Source: Nostoc edaphicum CCNP1411 (GTDB lineage: Bacteria > Cyanobacteriota > Cyanobacteriia > Cyanobacteriales > Nostocaceae). Taken from it: a stretch of 64,000 nucleotides of DNA. Below the pieces are notes generated by a model that was given only the letters and a program-made list of their open reading frames with translations, made no database searches and was not told the origin of the DNA. How positions within the stretch are numbered: the stretch's first letter is position 1; every line of letters begins with the position of its first letter. The stretch is from NCBI RefSeq assembly GCF_014023275.1, contig NZ_CP054697.1, positions 62,001 through 126,000 on the forward strand. The letters are read 5' to 3'. Positions 55,761 through 64,000 of this stretch are shown here, piece by piece. Made by a program: the position numbers and the translations under genes.

Positions 55761-56189
55761 CTATGTGAGCGAGACTGAGAAATGGTAGCTAGAGATATGC
55801 ATTCCCTGCTTCATGTAAAATCGATGTGCAGCAAATCTTTGAACTCCAGATTCCAGCCCAATTTCGTTGCAGCCATTTAAACGAGCATAGTTGATGAGCC
55901 ATTCAAACACCTTTTCACCAAATCCACGCGATCGATGCAACTCATCAGTCACTAAATCATCAATATATAAATATTTTCCATTAGACAAACATTCCGATAT
56001 TCTGAACCCAGCAACACAGTGCAATTTTCCAGCTTCTTCTAGATAACAAAGCTGATAACCATAATCAACATTCTGGCGCTGAACCTGCTGAATAAATCCT
56101 TGCTCAGTCAGATGTGAACGCAATTGCTTGATAATTGGGAAACATTGCAGTATTTCACTCTCCTCACTTGCTATTCTGATGTTGCTCAC
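55761..56189 (-). CDS. GNAT-family N-acetyltransferase
   Basis: 142 residues with the acetyl-CoA loop DDLVTDELHRSRGFGEKVF (R/Q-x-x-G-x-G/A type) and the LYIDDL strand before it; the C-terminal NEIGLESGVQRFAAHRFYMK helix-strand fits the fold. Directly upstream of the amidase (18 bp), so probably co-transcribed. Target unknown. The second GNAT of the window is at 59303. Confidence 0.82.
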   Translation of the reverse strand: MSNIRIASEESEILQCFPIIKQLRSHLTEQGFIQQVQRQNVDYGYQLCYLEEAGKLHCVAGFRISECLSNGKYLYIDDLVTDELHRSRGFGEKVFEWLINYARLNGCNEIGLESGVQRFAAHRFYMKQGMHISSYHFSVSLT

Positions 56190-56234
56190 ACGTCCTCCGT
56201 ATGCGTAACGAAAACCGATTAAGTAGCCACGTTA

Positions 56235-56303
56235 ACCAGTGAATTACCGACTGTCCTCAAGCAGAAAGCTGAGAAACTAGAAGCCCAACCAGTGCTGGCG
56301 TAA
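56235..56303 (+). pseudogene. Remnant of a TauD-like 3' end
   Basis: 69 bp reading TSELPTVLKQKAEKLEAQPV to a TAA. It matches the end of the dioxygenase at 39383-40345 (SEVPSVFKQKAES through QPVLS), with about 75% base identity by eye. Nothing of the catalytic domain remains. It lies in the 174-bp gap between GNAT and Mrp genes. Confidence 0.7.
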
Positions 56304-56363
56304 GCTAGATAGTTTTAAACTAGGCTGTGAAATATCTACGCAGCCTGGTTTTTAAAAGTTGCA

Positions 56364-57371
56364 TTAAGTGCGATGAGCGAAGCTTAAGCCTATGGCGATC
56401 GCAATTTTTCTAAAAACCTCACTGGCTGGAGAAGCTTGTTCACTAATTGCGATCGGATTTCCAGTATCTCCACCGCTACAAATGCGGGGATCAATGGGAA
56501 TTTGTCCCAACAGAGGCGCAAGTAATTCTGCGGCCAGTTGTTCACCACCACCACTACCAAAAATCGGTGTGCGTGAACCACAATCACCGCAAATTAAATA
56601 ACTCATATTTTCAATAATGCCAAGCACAGGAACACCCACTTGGCGAAACATATATATATTACGTCGTACATCTGCAACAGCCACTTGTTGAGGAGTCGTC
56701 ACTAAAATGACTCCGCAAATTGGGCTTTCTTGGATAATTGTAATTTGAGCATCACCTGTACCAGGAGGTAAATCTATCAATAAATAATCTAATTCGCCCC
56801 ATTCTACATCTTGCAAAAATTGCGTGATAATTTTATGCAATACAGGCCCCCGCCATGCTAAAGGGCGATTTGCTTCTGCAAGTAAACCCACTGACATTAT
56901 TTTTATTCCTTGAGCTTTTAGAGGTAAAAACTTATCACCTGTGGGAGTATTAATCACTTGAATATCAGCTTTCCCTAAACCTAACATTTGGGGAATATTG
57001 GGGCCATAAACATCAGCATCTAATAGTCCTACTTTTGCACCTTGTAATTGTAAAGCTGCGGCTATATTAACGGCTGTTGTGGATTTACCCACACCACCTT
57101 TACCGCTAGAGATGCCTAGAGTTGTTCTCACGCCAGGAATTGTACAAATTTGAATATAAGTTTTTTTACACCAAGATAGAAATGACAATTTAGATTGAAT
57201 TTCTGGCTGTAATTGGTGCTGATGAGAACCAATATATAAACGTAAGTAAATATAGTCATCAACTATGCGTAAGTTTCGTACCATTCCTAAACTAACGATG
57301 TCATTATTTAAGGTAGGTTCGATAATCTGCTTGAGCAATTGGACGATTTCTTGCTGATGTGCTGTAGTCAT
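56364..57371 (-). CDS. Mrp/ApbC-type Fe-S cluster carrier ATPase
   Basis: 335 residues. N-terminal DUF59/MIP18-type domain (residues 1-85), then the deviant Walker A SSGKGGVGKSTTAVN (about residue 103), LLDADVYGPNIPQMLG, DYLLIDLPPGTGDAQ and the cluster-binding CxxC in LICGDCGSRTP. These carry and transfer 4Fe-4S clusters to apoproteins in the cytoplasm. Downstream of the ferredoxin/HEAT genes on the same strand, it could supply their clusters, although Mrp is normally a housekeeping gene. Start ATG 57371 overlaps the end of the DUF4058 fragment. Confidence 0.9.
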   Translation of the reverse strand: MTTAHQQEIVQLLKQIIEPTLNNDIVSLGMVRNLRIVDDYIYLRLYIGSHQHQLQPEIQSKLSFLSWCKKTYIQICTIPGVRTTLGISSGKGGVGKSTTAVNIAAALQLQGAKVGLLDADVYGPNIPQMLGLGKADIQVINTPTGDKFLPLKAQGIKIMSVGLLAEANRPLAWRGPVLHKIITQFLQDVEWGELDYLLIDLPPGTGDAQITIIQESPICGVILVTTPQQVAVADVRRNIYMFRQVGVPVLGIIENMSYLICGDCGSRTPIFGSGGGEQLAAELLAPLLGQIPIDPRICSGGDTGNPIAISEQASPASEVFRKIAIAIGLSFAHRT

Positions 57372-57598
57372 ATCTTCTGGATGTTAGCTAAATATTGCAG
57401 AGATAATTTACCATTTATTCCACATTTACCCGGCTTTCTCACAAGCTTCGCGATCGCTATAGCGTAGATGCGTTGGCGTAGCCTCTCGTAGAGAAGCAGC
57501 TTGTCGTCAGACATCGCTACAATCAAACGATTGTGAACTTGATGCCAAAGGTCAGGCTGTTCCAAATACGGGTTCATTCCAGGAAATGGATTTACCAT
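57368..57598 (-). pseudogene. DUF4058 N-terminal fragment fused to repeat sequence
   Basis: MVNPFPGMNPYLEQPDLWHQ and VHNRLIVAMSDD match the start of DUF4058 proteins, which are about 250 residues. From about residue 31 the reading runs through a Nostoc repeat (CGTAGCCTCTCGTAGAGAAG type, 57470-57500) and stops at 76. The body of the protein is gone; a remnant. Confidence 0.7.
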
Positions 57599-57617
57599 TG
57601 CACTTTACCTTAGTTAT

Positions 57618-58580
57618 TCACTGCTCCCTTGAGACTATTCTATCTGTTTTAATCTTCTGAATTGCCCGTTGCGCTTGGATCGACACTTCTTTGTCAGGGT
57701 CATCTAAGGCTTGTTGCAGTGGGTTAATAACATCAGGATGAGCTAAATTACCAAGTGCGATCGCAGCTTCTTTGCGAACATCTGCATATTCATCTGTTAA
57801 TGCTTGGATTAATCTCGGTATAACTTGAATATCTGGGATTTTTTGCAAAGCTTGTGCTGCTGATTTGCGTACTTGCCAATGTTCATCACTTAAAGCTATT
57901 TCTAATGCTGAAGTTGCTTGTTGATTTTCATGAATAGCCAGAGATTTGGCTGCATTACGGCGAACTTGCCAGTTGCTATCATTTGTAAGTGCTTGACAAA
58001 GTATTGTAATCACTTCTGCATCTTGTAAATGTTCTAAAGTTAAAGCAGCAGCACGACGTACACTTGCTTCCTCATCAAAGATTAAATTTAAAGCTTGTGG
58101 ACATTTTTCTAGTTGATTGATATATCGCAGTGTCGTAACGGCTGCTTCTCTTAACTCAGGATTTTTTGATTCTAAAAATGGTAAAATTTCGGGTAAAGAT
58201 TGAATATCATGTACCTTCCGCAAAAGCACTAAAATATTTAATTGAAGATTTATATCATTACTTTGGAGTTTATCTAGTAAAAGTAACAATTCATCTTGTG
58301 TAACTAACTCGTTTAATGCTGATGCAGCTTCAGTGCGAATATCTGTATCTGCTGAACCGAGGCTTTCAATTAAGGCAGGGATGGCAACGGGATTAGCAAT
58401 TTCCCAAAGAGCAGCGATCGCTATTTTCTGAACAGCAATATTTTCATCTTTCAAAGCGATAATTAAAGCGTCTATTGTTTCTTCATCGCCTAAATGTTGT
58501 AAGGTTTTGACGGCTACTAAGCGGTCATTTACATCAGGAGATCGCAGCATTTCTAGCCAATCTTTGAGGTCATCATTCAT
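57618..58580 (-). CDS. HEAT-repeat protein
   Basis: 320 residues made of about nine HEAT/PBS-lyase-type repeats of 31 residues (recurrent pattern V-R-x-x-A-A-x-x-L-x-x-L, with ALxDEDxxVR-like turns such as ALSDEHWQVRKSAAQALQKI). No catalytic motif; a scaffold or protein-interaction module. It follows the ferredoxin by 38 bp and is probably co-transcribed with the flavoprotein/ferredoxin genes. HEAT proteins can act in cofactor lyase or assembly roles; a partner or chaperone for the AprAB-like complex is inference only. Confidence 0.82.
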   Translation of the reverse strand: MNDDLKDWLEMLRSPDVNDRLVAVKTLQHLGDEETIDALIIALKDENIAVQKIAIAALWEIANPVAIPALIESLGSADTDIRTEAASALNELVTQDELLLLLDKLQSNDINLQLNILVLLRKVHDIQSLPEILPFLESKNPELREAAVTTLRYINQLEKCPQALNLIFDEEASVRRAAALTLEHLQDAEVITILCQALTNDSNWQVRRNAAKSLAIHENQQATSALEIALSDEHWQVRKSAAQALQKIPDIQVIPRLIQALTDEYADVRKEAAIALGNLAHPDVINPLQQALDDPDKEVSIQAQRAIQKIKTDRIVSREQ

Positions 58581-58618
58581 TAATTTTTACCACAGAGGCA
58601 CAGAGTTACAGAGAATCT

Positions 58619-58846
58619 TTAACGTAATAAAAAGGGAATTTGTACTGTAATTGCATTAGTAGGACATTCTTTTTCACAAGGTAGACAAAACCAACACTCA
58701 TCATATTTCATGTAAGCTTTGCCTGTCTCTGGATTTTTCGCCAACACATCTAAAGGACAAACCTCAATACAAGCTGTACATTTTTCTAAACATTTCGATT
58801 CATCAACGATGACAGGAACATCTATTCTTTGTGTGATTAAAGCCAT
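58619..58846 (-). CDS. Two-cluster ferredoxin, likely partner of the flavoprotein at 62064
   Basis: 75 residues. Cysteines C19, C23, C26, C30 (with an unusual x3 first gap, CLEKCTACIEVC) and C51, C54, C57, C61 (CWFCLPCEKEC) define two 4Fe-4S sites. The short form and the CWFCLPC motif resemble the beta subunit of APS-reductase-like complexes. The alpha-like flavoprotein lies upstream on the same strand, with five other genes in between. The neighbour immediately downstream is the HEAT-repeat protein. Confidence 0.8.
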   Translation of the reverse strand: MALITQRIDVPVIVDESKCLEKCTACIEVCPLDVLAKNPETGKAYMKYDECWFCLPCEKECPTNAITVQIPFLLR

Positions 58847-58879
58847 ACATTTATTACTCCCTAATTCAATTAATAAACT

Positions 58880-59290
58880 TTAAACGAAAAATTCTAATCC
58901 TTCCCACGGAGATGCTTTAGCAGTTTTGATTCTGGTGTCTAAATCAGAAGCATGAATTTCCAGTTTATGGTCATTTGGATCAAGGAAATACAAAGAAGCA
59001 CCTTCGGATTGATTTTCTTGCCAAATTTTTGCCCCTGATTGTTGAATGTGTTGGCTAAGAATAGGAAAATCTTCAATAGAAACAGTCAGACCAATATGGG
59101 TATATTCAGGTATAGGACTTTCTCGAACTTTCTGGTCTAAAATCAATGCCAACCAAATGTCACCAGCCGAAAGATAAGCACCTTTAGTCCATTTTGCCAG
59201 TAAGCGAAAACCTAGCACATTGGTATAGAAAGTGAGAGATTTCTCTAAATCTCTGACAGATAAAGTAATGTGGTTAACTCCAGTAATCAT
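58880..59290 (-). CDS. VOC-family protein, FosA-like glutathione transferase
   Basis: 136 residues, two VOC modules. It is close to FosA: NHITLSVRDLEKSLTFYTNV, TKGAYLSAGDIWLAL, the metal His in YTHIGLTV, ENQSEGASLYFLDPNDHKLE and the metal Glu before IHASDL. H8, H67 and E113 are in the Mn-ligand positions. FosA adds glutathione to fosfomycin; environmental relatives may act on other electrophiles. It sits inside the flavoprotein run (33 bp from the ferredoxin, 12 bp from GNAT), where fosfomycin resistance is not an obvious role. Confidence 0.78.
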   Translation of the reverse strand: MITGVNHITLSVRDLEKSLTFYTNVLGFRLLAKWTKGAYLSAGDIWLALILDQKVRESPIPEYTHIGLTVSIEDFPILSQHIQQSGAKIWQENQSEGASLYFLDPNDHKLEIHASDLDTRIKTAKASPWEGLEFFV

Positions 59291-59302
59291 TTTTTAAGTT
59301 AT

Positions 59303-59788
59303 TTACTCTTGAGACTGCAATTTTTTATAGAATGTCACCGACTGTTTGATATTCGTATAACCAATTTTTTCATAAAAAAAGTGAGCCTCTTTACGTTTAA
59401 TATTAGAACGGAGTATGACTCCTTCACAGCCAAGCATATTAGCCCACTGTTCAACTTGTTGCATTAAAAGCCTTCCAATTCCATTATGTCGATAATTTTT
59501 ATCTACCACTAAACCGAAAATGATTGCTTGGGTAGGAATAATTATTAATTCTGAAATATGAGCGTGTGCCCAACCAATTACATATTCATCTTCTAGAGTG
59601 GCAACATACACAAGATGAGCATCGTTATTTTTAATTTTAGTAAGGCGTTGCTCTATTTGTTGATTTGTCACAGAATACTCAAGTTGTTCGCAAAGACTAG
59701 CAATTCTTTCTACATCTTTAATCTCAGCTTTTCTAATTTTAATTGTCTGACCTATAGTCATTTTAATTGTCATAAGTTTAAAACACAT
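59303..59788 (-). CDS. GNAT-family N-acetyltransferase
   Basis: 161 residues as drawn; M6 (59773) or M10 (59761) may be the true start because MTIGQTIKIRKAEIKD is the usual beginning. The acetyl-CoA loop is NYRHNGIGRLLMQQVEQWA and a following GVILRSNIKRKEAHFFYEKI fits the fold. Only 4 bp from the methyltransferase stop and 12 bp before the FosA-like gene, so co-transcribed. Target unknown. Confidence 0.8.
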   Translation of the reverse strand: MCFKLMTIKMTIGQTIKIRKAEIKDVERIASLCEQLEYSVTNQQIEQRLTKIKNNDAHLVYVATLEDEYVIGWAHAHISELIIIPTQAIIFGLVVDKNYRHNGIGRLLMQQVEQWANMLGCEGVILRSNIKRKEAHFFYEKIGYTNIKQSVTFYKKLQSQE

Positions 59789-59792
59789 TTAT

Positions 59793-60572
59793 TCAGTTAT
59801 TCAATGTTGCGCGGATAAAACGATAACCCAAATCAATCTCCATTAAATTACGAACATCACCATATTTATTTACCCATTCACCACTACTTAAATCTGCTGC
59901 CAATAACTGTAATCCTTTATTTATTAAATCTTGATTGCCTAACGCAAAAGATGATATTCCCGCACGTACTTCTGGTTGAAGATATAACTCTGGTCGTCTC
60001 CAGGCTGCTGCTGCGAATAAATCAGATAAATCGTATGGTAACAAAAGTGGTATAGCTTCAACACGCCTTTTAGTACTCCTTTGAATTAAATTAATCTGTT
60101 CGTTAAGTGGTAAAAATCGTAAAGCATCTTCCCACAAAAACGGAAAATAATCATAAAGCCATATTTTCTGAGCAAACCTAATATCAAAACTTAGCAAAAT
60201 GATTGCTCCATCTCTAATAATTCGTTGCATTTCTTGAAACGCTTTTTCGAGATGAGTAAAGTGATGAATTGCTAGGATACTTACAACGCCATCAACAGAC
60301 TTATCTGGTAGAGGTAAATTTTCTGCATAGCCAGTGAACCACTTAACTTGTGGATGTTTTACTGCTTGTTGTTGCATTATTAAAGAAGGTTCAATAGCAT
60401 TAACAAGAAATCCTCTGTTAGCTAGGGCTAAACTGTAACCACCAGTACCAGCACCAATATCAGCAATAATGCTACCTTTGGGTAAATTGAGTAAATCAAT
60501 TAGTTGATTTACAATGCGGATATCAGGAATGCGAGTTTTTGAATATTGTTGACCAATTGAGTTATAAATAGA
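59793..60572 (-). CDS. Class I SAM-dependent methyltransferase
   Basis: I take the ATG at 60572 (MSIYNSIGQQYSKTRIPD); the frame could begin 24 bases earlier. About 259 residues. Motif I IADIGAGTGGYSLALANRG (about residues 38-56), the VNAIEPSLIM acidic end and AIHHFTHLEKAFQEMQRII define the ubiE/UbiG-type methyltransferase fold. Part of the tight minus-strand run after the two HAD genes (62-bp gap). No acceptor can be assigned. Confidence 0.8.
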   Translation of the reverse strand, partial: SIYNSIGQQYSKTRIPDIRIVNQLIDLLNLPKGSIIADIGAGTGGYSLALANRGFLVNAIEPSLIMQQQAVKHPQVKWFTGYAENLPLPDKSVDGVVSILAIHHFTHLEKAFQEMQRIIRDGAIILLSFDIRFAQKIWLYDYFPFLWEDALRFLPLNEQINLIQRSTKRRVEAIPLLLPYDLSDLFAAAAWRRPELYLQPEVRAGISSFALGNQDLINKGLQLLAADLSSGEWVNKYGDVRNLMEIDLGYRFIRATLNN

Positions 60573-60634
60573 CATATTTCTTATAAAATAAAACAAATAA
60601 TTTAAGATTGAACTTTAAATGAATAAAGAATCTG

Positions 60635-61330
60635 TTAGTTAACCAATTCTACCAATTTTAATAGTTCACATATCATAAACTTTGGTTGCACTTCCTGTAT
60701 TAAATTCTGGTTTTTTCGGTTGTAATAGCAAAAATCAATATTAACTTGCATTGCTCCCGCATAGTCATGAGTGAGAGAATCTCCTACGTAAAGGACTTCT
60801 GCTGGTGTTAAATCTAATTTCGATAACGCATGATGAAATATTTCAGGAGGTGGTTTAGCAAAACCAATTGCTTCAGAAACTACAATTTCCTCAAAAAAAT
60901 GCTCAATTCCCGCAGCTTGCATTCTCGGTATTTGCGATGATACAAAACCGTTGGTGATGACAGCCAAACGATAACTACGTGCAAGAGCGTTTAATACTTC
61001 ATTTACATCAGGTTCCATTACGGCTGAATTATTAAAAATATGCCAAAAACTTTGACTAATATTACTACTTTTATCTGTTTGTATATCTAAGTGAGCAAAT
61101 GTATCTCGATAAGACATCTCTATTAACTCATCAGGAGAAAAAGTTTCTCGCTGACTCCAATACTTGGAATTATAAGTTTCATATACTTGAAGAAAACTAG
61201 TTTCATTTATTCCATGTAAGTCTAAAGATATTCCACAAACTTTCAGCGCTCCGAGTATAGCTTGGCGTTCACATAGCTCAAAATTTAATAGTGTATTATC
61301 GAGATCGAAAATTATTACTTTATAACTCAT
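60635..61330 (-). CDS. HAD-family hydrolase (YjjG-like)
   Basis: 231 residues. Motif I with nucleophile in IFDLDNTLLNFE, motif II VITNGF, motif III Lys in GFAKPPPEIFHHAL and motif IV VGDSLTHDYAGA are complete; a C1 helical cap lies between motifs I and II. Likely a phosphatase for small phosphorylated metabolites or nucleotides. Adjacent to a second, more divergent HAD gene (29 bp). Start ATG 61330 fits MSYKVIIFDLDNT. Confidence 0.85.
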   Translation of the reverse strand: MSYKVIIFDLDNTLLNFELCERQAILGALKVCGISLDLHGINETSFLQVYETYNSKYWSQRETFSPDELIEMSYRDTFAHLDIQTDKSSNISQSFWHIFNNSAVMEPDVNEVLNALARSYRLAVITNGFVSSQIPRMQAAGIEHFFEEIVVSEAIGFAKPPPEIFHHALSKLDLTPAEVLYVGDSLTHDYAGAMQVNIDFCYYNRKNQNLIQEVQPKFMICELLKLVELVN

Positions 61331-61359
61331 TCAATTATTTAATTCACGAAAAGGCTTTT

Positions 61360-62061
61360 TTAGATAGTTGAAATTTTTCTAATTATTTTTAGTATCTCTC
61401 TGAAATCTTGACTATAAAGTTTATAATTTTTATCATTAGGCTTCCTGACTAAAATTGCTTGTATATCCGCCCGCAATGCTCCAGCAATATCAGCATGATA
61501 GCTGTCACCTATCATTACACATTCTTTCTTTTCAATATTTAAATCATTGATGACATAATCATAAAATTTGAGGCTTGGTTTCTCATGTCCAATTTTCCCC
61601 GATGTATATATGCCTTCAAAGTATTTTGTAATATTTAGTTTGTCTATAATTTCGTGCAGTTCAGGTATATGATTTGAGAGAATTATATTTTTATAATTAT
61701 TTGTAATTGCATCTTGCAAAGTAGAAATTACATCATCATATAAATGCCATTTTTCTAAGTCTTTATATTCATTCTGGACTTGGGAAGCATATTTTATTGC
61801 CTGAGTTCTATTTATTCCTACTTTTTCATATATTTCTGCAAAATATTCATTCATATACTCCCACCATGTTTTCCCATTCAACAATAAACTATGGGGAGTT
61901 TCAGGAGAGTGCCAAGTAAAGCCAATATTCACAAATGGTCGAATATCTTCTACATCTATATTGTGAATTCCATGATGTTGTAATATGGAATGCAAAGTTT
62001 CACTCCACATTCCGTCACGATAACCTAGTGTATGATCAAAATCCCAAAATAGATATTTCAT
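61360..62061 (-). CDS. HAD-family hydrolase
   Basis: 233 residues. Motif I YLFWDFDHTLGYRD, motif II ILSNHI, motif III Lys in IGHEKPSLKFYDYV and motif IV MIGDSYHADIAGAL are present, with a helical cap. It is AT-rich compared with the flavoprotein gene upstream, whose stop lies 2 bp before this start region. Two HAD phosphatases in tandem in a run with an AprA-like flavoprotein is an unusual combination. Substrate unknown. Confidence 0.82.
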   Translation of the reverse strand: MKYLFWDFDHTLGYRDGMWSETLHSILQHHGIHNIDVEDIRPFVNIGFTWHSPETPHSLLLNGKTWWEYMNEYFAEIYEKVGINRTQAIKYASQVQNEYKDLEKWHLYDDVISTLQDAITNNYKNIILSNHIPELHEIIDKLNITKYFEGIYTSGKIGHEKPSLKFYDYVINDLNIEKKECVMIGDSYHADIAGALRADIQAILVRKPNDKNYKLYSQDFREILKIIRKISTI

Positions 62062-62063
62062 AT

Positions 62064-63773
62064 TTATTTAACTGCTATATTGTAGGCTTCATGATGTAAA
62101 TTTACGTCCACAATATAAGGATCTACAGGACGTTTAAACAATATCATTTGCTCTGATTCATCTTTTTTTAAGTTGACGTGACAAAACCACTCATCATCAT
62201 TCTTTTCAGGATAATCTAAGCGGTAATGATAAAGTCCCCAACGAGTTTCTTGACGATATAAGGATGCTCTAGCTGCCATTTCTGCACAGTCTCTAATAAA
62301 ATGAACTTCCAAAGAACGCATTAATTCATGGGGGTCACGAGCGCCCATTATATCTAATGTTTGTTGATATTGGACAAAATGTTTCAGACCAATCTCAATT
62401 TTATTGCCTGATTTTGGTGGTTGCAGATAATCATTAACTAACCGTCTTAATTTGTATTCAACTTGAGTATGAGGTACACCATTGGGACGTGTTAATGGTG
62501 CATAAATTCTGGCTTTTTCAGCTTCTAAAAAATCTGTATCTGGTTCGATAAAATCTAAATCTTCGATATATTCAATAGCATGAGTCCCGGCTATGCGACC
62601 GAAAACAAATGCCCCAATCATATAATTATGCGGAACGCTGGCCATGTCTCCGGCTGCATATAAACCGGTGACAGTTGTTTGAGCGTTTTCATTCACCCAC
62701 ACACCAGAAGCACTATGACCACTACATAAGCCAATTTCAGAAATGTGCATCTCTATGCCGTGGGTGCGGTAATCTTCATTTCTACCTTGATGAAACCGTT
62801 CTCTACTTGGTCGTTCATTTGCCCAAAGTATGGATTCAATTTCGGCAATTGTATCTTCATCAAGATGGGTCATTTTGAGTTGGACTGGCCCTTTCCCAGA
62901 ATTTAATTCTTTCCAGATTTCCAACATCATTTGACCACTCCAATAGTCGCAGCTAATGAAGCGATTTCCTTCGGCGTTGGCTGTATGTGCGCCAAAAGGC
63001 CCAGCAACATAAGCACAGGCGGGGCCGTTGTAGTCTTTGATTAAAGGATTAATTTGAAAACATTCAATATTACTAAGTTCTGCACCTGCATGATAAGCCA
63101 TTGAATAGCCATCCCCGGCATTAGTAGGATTTTCATAAGTGCCGTAGAGATAACCGGAAGCGGGTAATCCTAATCTGCCGCAAGCACCTGTACATAAAAT
63201 GACTGCTTTAGCTTGAATGACAATATAATCACCATTTCTGACATCAAATCCTACTGCACCAATAGCACGTCCTTCTTTGATTAATACGCGGGTTGCCATA
63301 ACGCGATTTGTCACTTTGACTTTGTGGCGTTTGACTTGGCGAGTGAGAATTGTTTTGAGGTCTTTTCCTTCTGGCATAGGTAAGACATATTTACCCACAC
63401 GATGCACTTGTTTTAGGTCATAGTTGCCTTGGGCATCTTTTTGAAATTTCACGCCCCAACTTTCTAATTCTTGGATAACTTCGTAACCTAATTTGCCTGT
63501 TTGATATACGGCTTTTTGGTTGACAATACCATCGTTAGCAAGGGTGATTTCGCGGACGTATTGTTCTGGGGTAGAATGACCGGGAATAACTGCGGTATTC
63601 ACTCCATCCATACCCATTGCGATCGCACCACTCCGTCGGATGTTAGCCTTTTCTAAGATCAGCACCTCTGCATCAGGATTGGCTTGTTTGGCTTTAATTC
63701 CAGCCATTGTACCGGCCGTACCGCCACCGATGACAAGTACATCCGTTTTTATTTGTTGGGTGTTGATGTCCAT
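62064..63773 (-). CDS. AprA/fumarate-reductase-like FAD flavoprotein
   Basis: 569 residues. FAD site VIGGGTAGTMAGIKAKQANP (from residue 15), family Ser/Arg block EKANIRRSGAIAMGMDGVN, VYQTGKLGYEVIQELESWGV, GLYAAGDMASVPHNYMIGAF and a C-terminal helical domain. The overall plan (about 570 residues, RxSGA block) is nearer AprA than the shorter paralogue at 24391. It is placed right after an SsuA/NrtA-type binding protein and before accessory genes, with its probable ferredoxin at 58619. Sulfite/APS chemistry is possible, but the active-site residues cannot be confirmed by eye. Confidence 0.75.
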   Translation of the reverse strand: MDINTQQIKTDVLVIGGGTAGTMAGIKAKQANPDAEVLILEKANIRRSGAIAMGMDGVNTAVIPGHSTPEQYVREITLANDGIVNQKAVYQTGKLGYEVIQELESWGVKFQKDAQGNYDLKQVHRVGKYVLPMPEGKDLKTILTRQVKRHKVKVTNRVMATRVLIKEGRAIGAVGFDVRNGDYIVIQAKAVILCTGACGRLGLPASGYLYGTYENPTNAGDGYSMAYHAGAELSNIECFQINPLIKDYNGPACAYVAGPFGAHTANAEGNRFISCDYWSGQMMLEIWKELNSGKGPVQLKMTHLDEDTIAEIESILWANERPSRERFHQGRNEDYRTHGIEMHISEIGLCSGHSASGVWVNENAQTTVTGLYAAGDMASVPHNYMIGAFVFGRIAGTHAIEYIEDLDFIEPDTDFLEAEKARIYAPLTRPNGVPHTQVEYKLRRLVNDYLQPPKSGNKIEIGLKHFVQYQQTLDIMGARDPHELMRSLEVHFIRDCAEMAARASLYRQETRWGLYHYRLDYPEKNDDEWFCHVNLKKDESEQMILFKRPVDPYIVDVNLHHEAYNIAVK

Positions 63774-63799
63774 AAGCTTTTGGGAGTAGAGAGGGACTT

Positions 63800-64000
63800 C
63801 TAAGATTTATTACCGTTCCAAACAATATCTTTGACTTGGATTTGCTTAGGAACTAGCTTGATTTTGTAAAAAGTATCGGCAATGTTTTGTTGCTGAGTGA
63901 TTACTTCATCTGTTAGCGGTAAAACACCATACTTTCGTCGTTTTTCGGCAATTTCTAATGCTGCTGCGGGAATACCTAACTCTGGTTCTAAAAACTTGGC
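63800..64000 (-). CDS. Sulfonate/nitrate-type binding protein, C-terminal end only
   Basis: Last 66 residues of a substrate-binding protein that begins right of the window: PELGIPAAALEIAEKRRKYG, LPLTDEVITQQQNIADTFYK and a stop at 63800-63802. The KRRKYGVLPLTDEVI pattern matches the endings of the binding proteins at 18993 and 30689. It precedes the flavoprotein gene by 26 bp and is likely in the same transcript. This makes a fifth sulfonate-type binding-protein locus in the window. Confidence 0.8.
   Translation of the reverse strand, partial: AKFLEPELGIPAAALEIAEKRRKYGVLPLTDEVITQQQNIADTFYKIKLVPKQIQVKDIVWNGNKS

Overview
The window looks like a piece of a filamentous, nitrogen-fixing-type cyanobacterial genome (Nostoc/Anabaena relatives). 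HIP1 octamers (GCGATCGC) are scattered throughout, short Nostoc-type interspersed repeats occur between and inside genes, and a NifE-like gene is present. This placement is inferred from sequence style and gene content, not from a database search.

Most of the window is a sulfur-scavenging island. From left to right: a phosphate transporter operon (pstC-pstA-pstB) whose pstC is cut at its 5' end next to an IS630-type transposase (1-2982); a sulfate-binding protein gene broken by an in-frame amber codon (4077-5216); a RibD deaminase-domain gene and a methyltransferase unit (5478-6968); a flavoprotein monooxygenase-like gene (7046-8488); and a long minus-strand cluster (20021 down to 9610) with sulfonate-type substrate-binding proteins, SfnB-, SfnG- and SsuD-like enzymes, a class II aldolase, metI and a truncated metQ. 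Next come a nitroreductase / O-methyltransferase / DszA-type monooxygenase unit (23101-20323) and, divergent from it, a D-2-hydroxyacid dehydrogenase / AprA-like flavoprotein / ferredoxin operon (23416-26357). After these come an aldo-keto reductase, a second ssu-type cluster (33619-27974) and a dienelactone hydrolase. A lone NifE-like gene, an MFS exporter, a TauD-type dioxygenase, a BASS transporter with arylsulfatase and formylglycine-generating enzyme, a rhodanese, a YeeE/YedE transporter and metY-metX follow (36083-53750). The right end holds housekeeping-like genes (Nudix, amidase, GNAT, Mrp) and another minus-strand run with HEAT, ferredoxin, FosA-like, GNAT, methyltransferase, two HADs, an AprA-like flavoprotein and a partial substrate-binding protein (54342-64000).

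The genes appear to form one physiology. Binding proteins collect organosulfur compounds. FMNH2- and 2-oxoglutarate-dependent oxygenases and a sulfatase release sulfite or sulfate. Rhodanese and YeeE handle thiosulfate-type sulfur, and MetX/MetY build homocysteine directly from sulfide. Eight copies of a 28-bp partly palindromic motif, CTAC-N2-TAAA-N8-TTTA-N2-GTAG, lie upstream of these units and may be the operator of a shared sulfur-starvation regulator.

The island is also heavily remodelled. Two binding-protein genes are split by insertion sequences with intact target duplications (IS4-type at 13527-14708, IS66-type at 30913-32788). One locus is a three-level nest: a MITE inside an IS630-type element inside an IS4/IS701-type element. 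Several genes survive only as fragments (metQ, sbp, hydroxyacid dehydrogenase copy, tauD tail, DUF4058, rhodanese 5' end). No sulfonate ABC permease or ATPase gene is present although five sulfonate-type binding-protein loci are.
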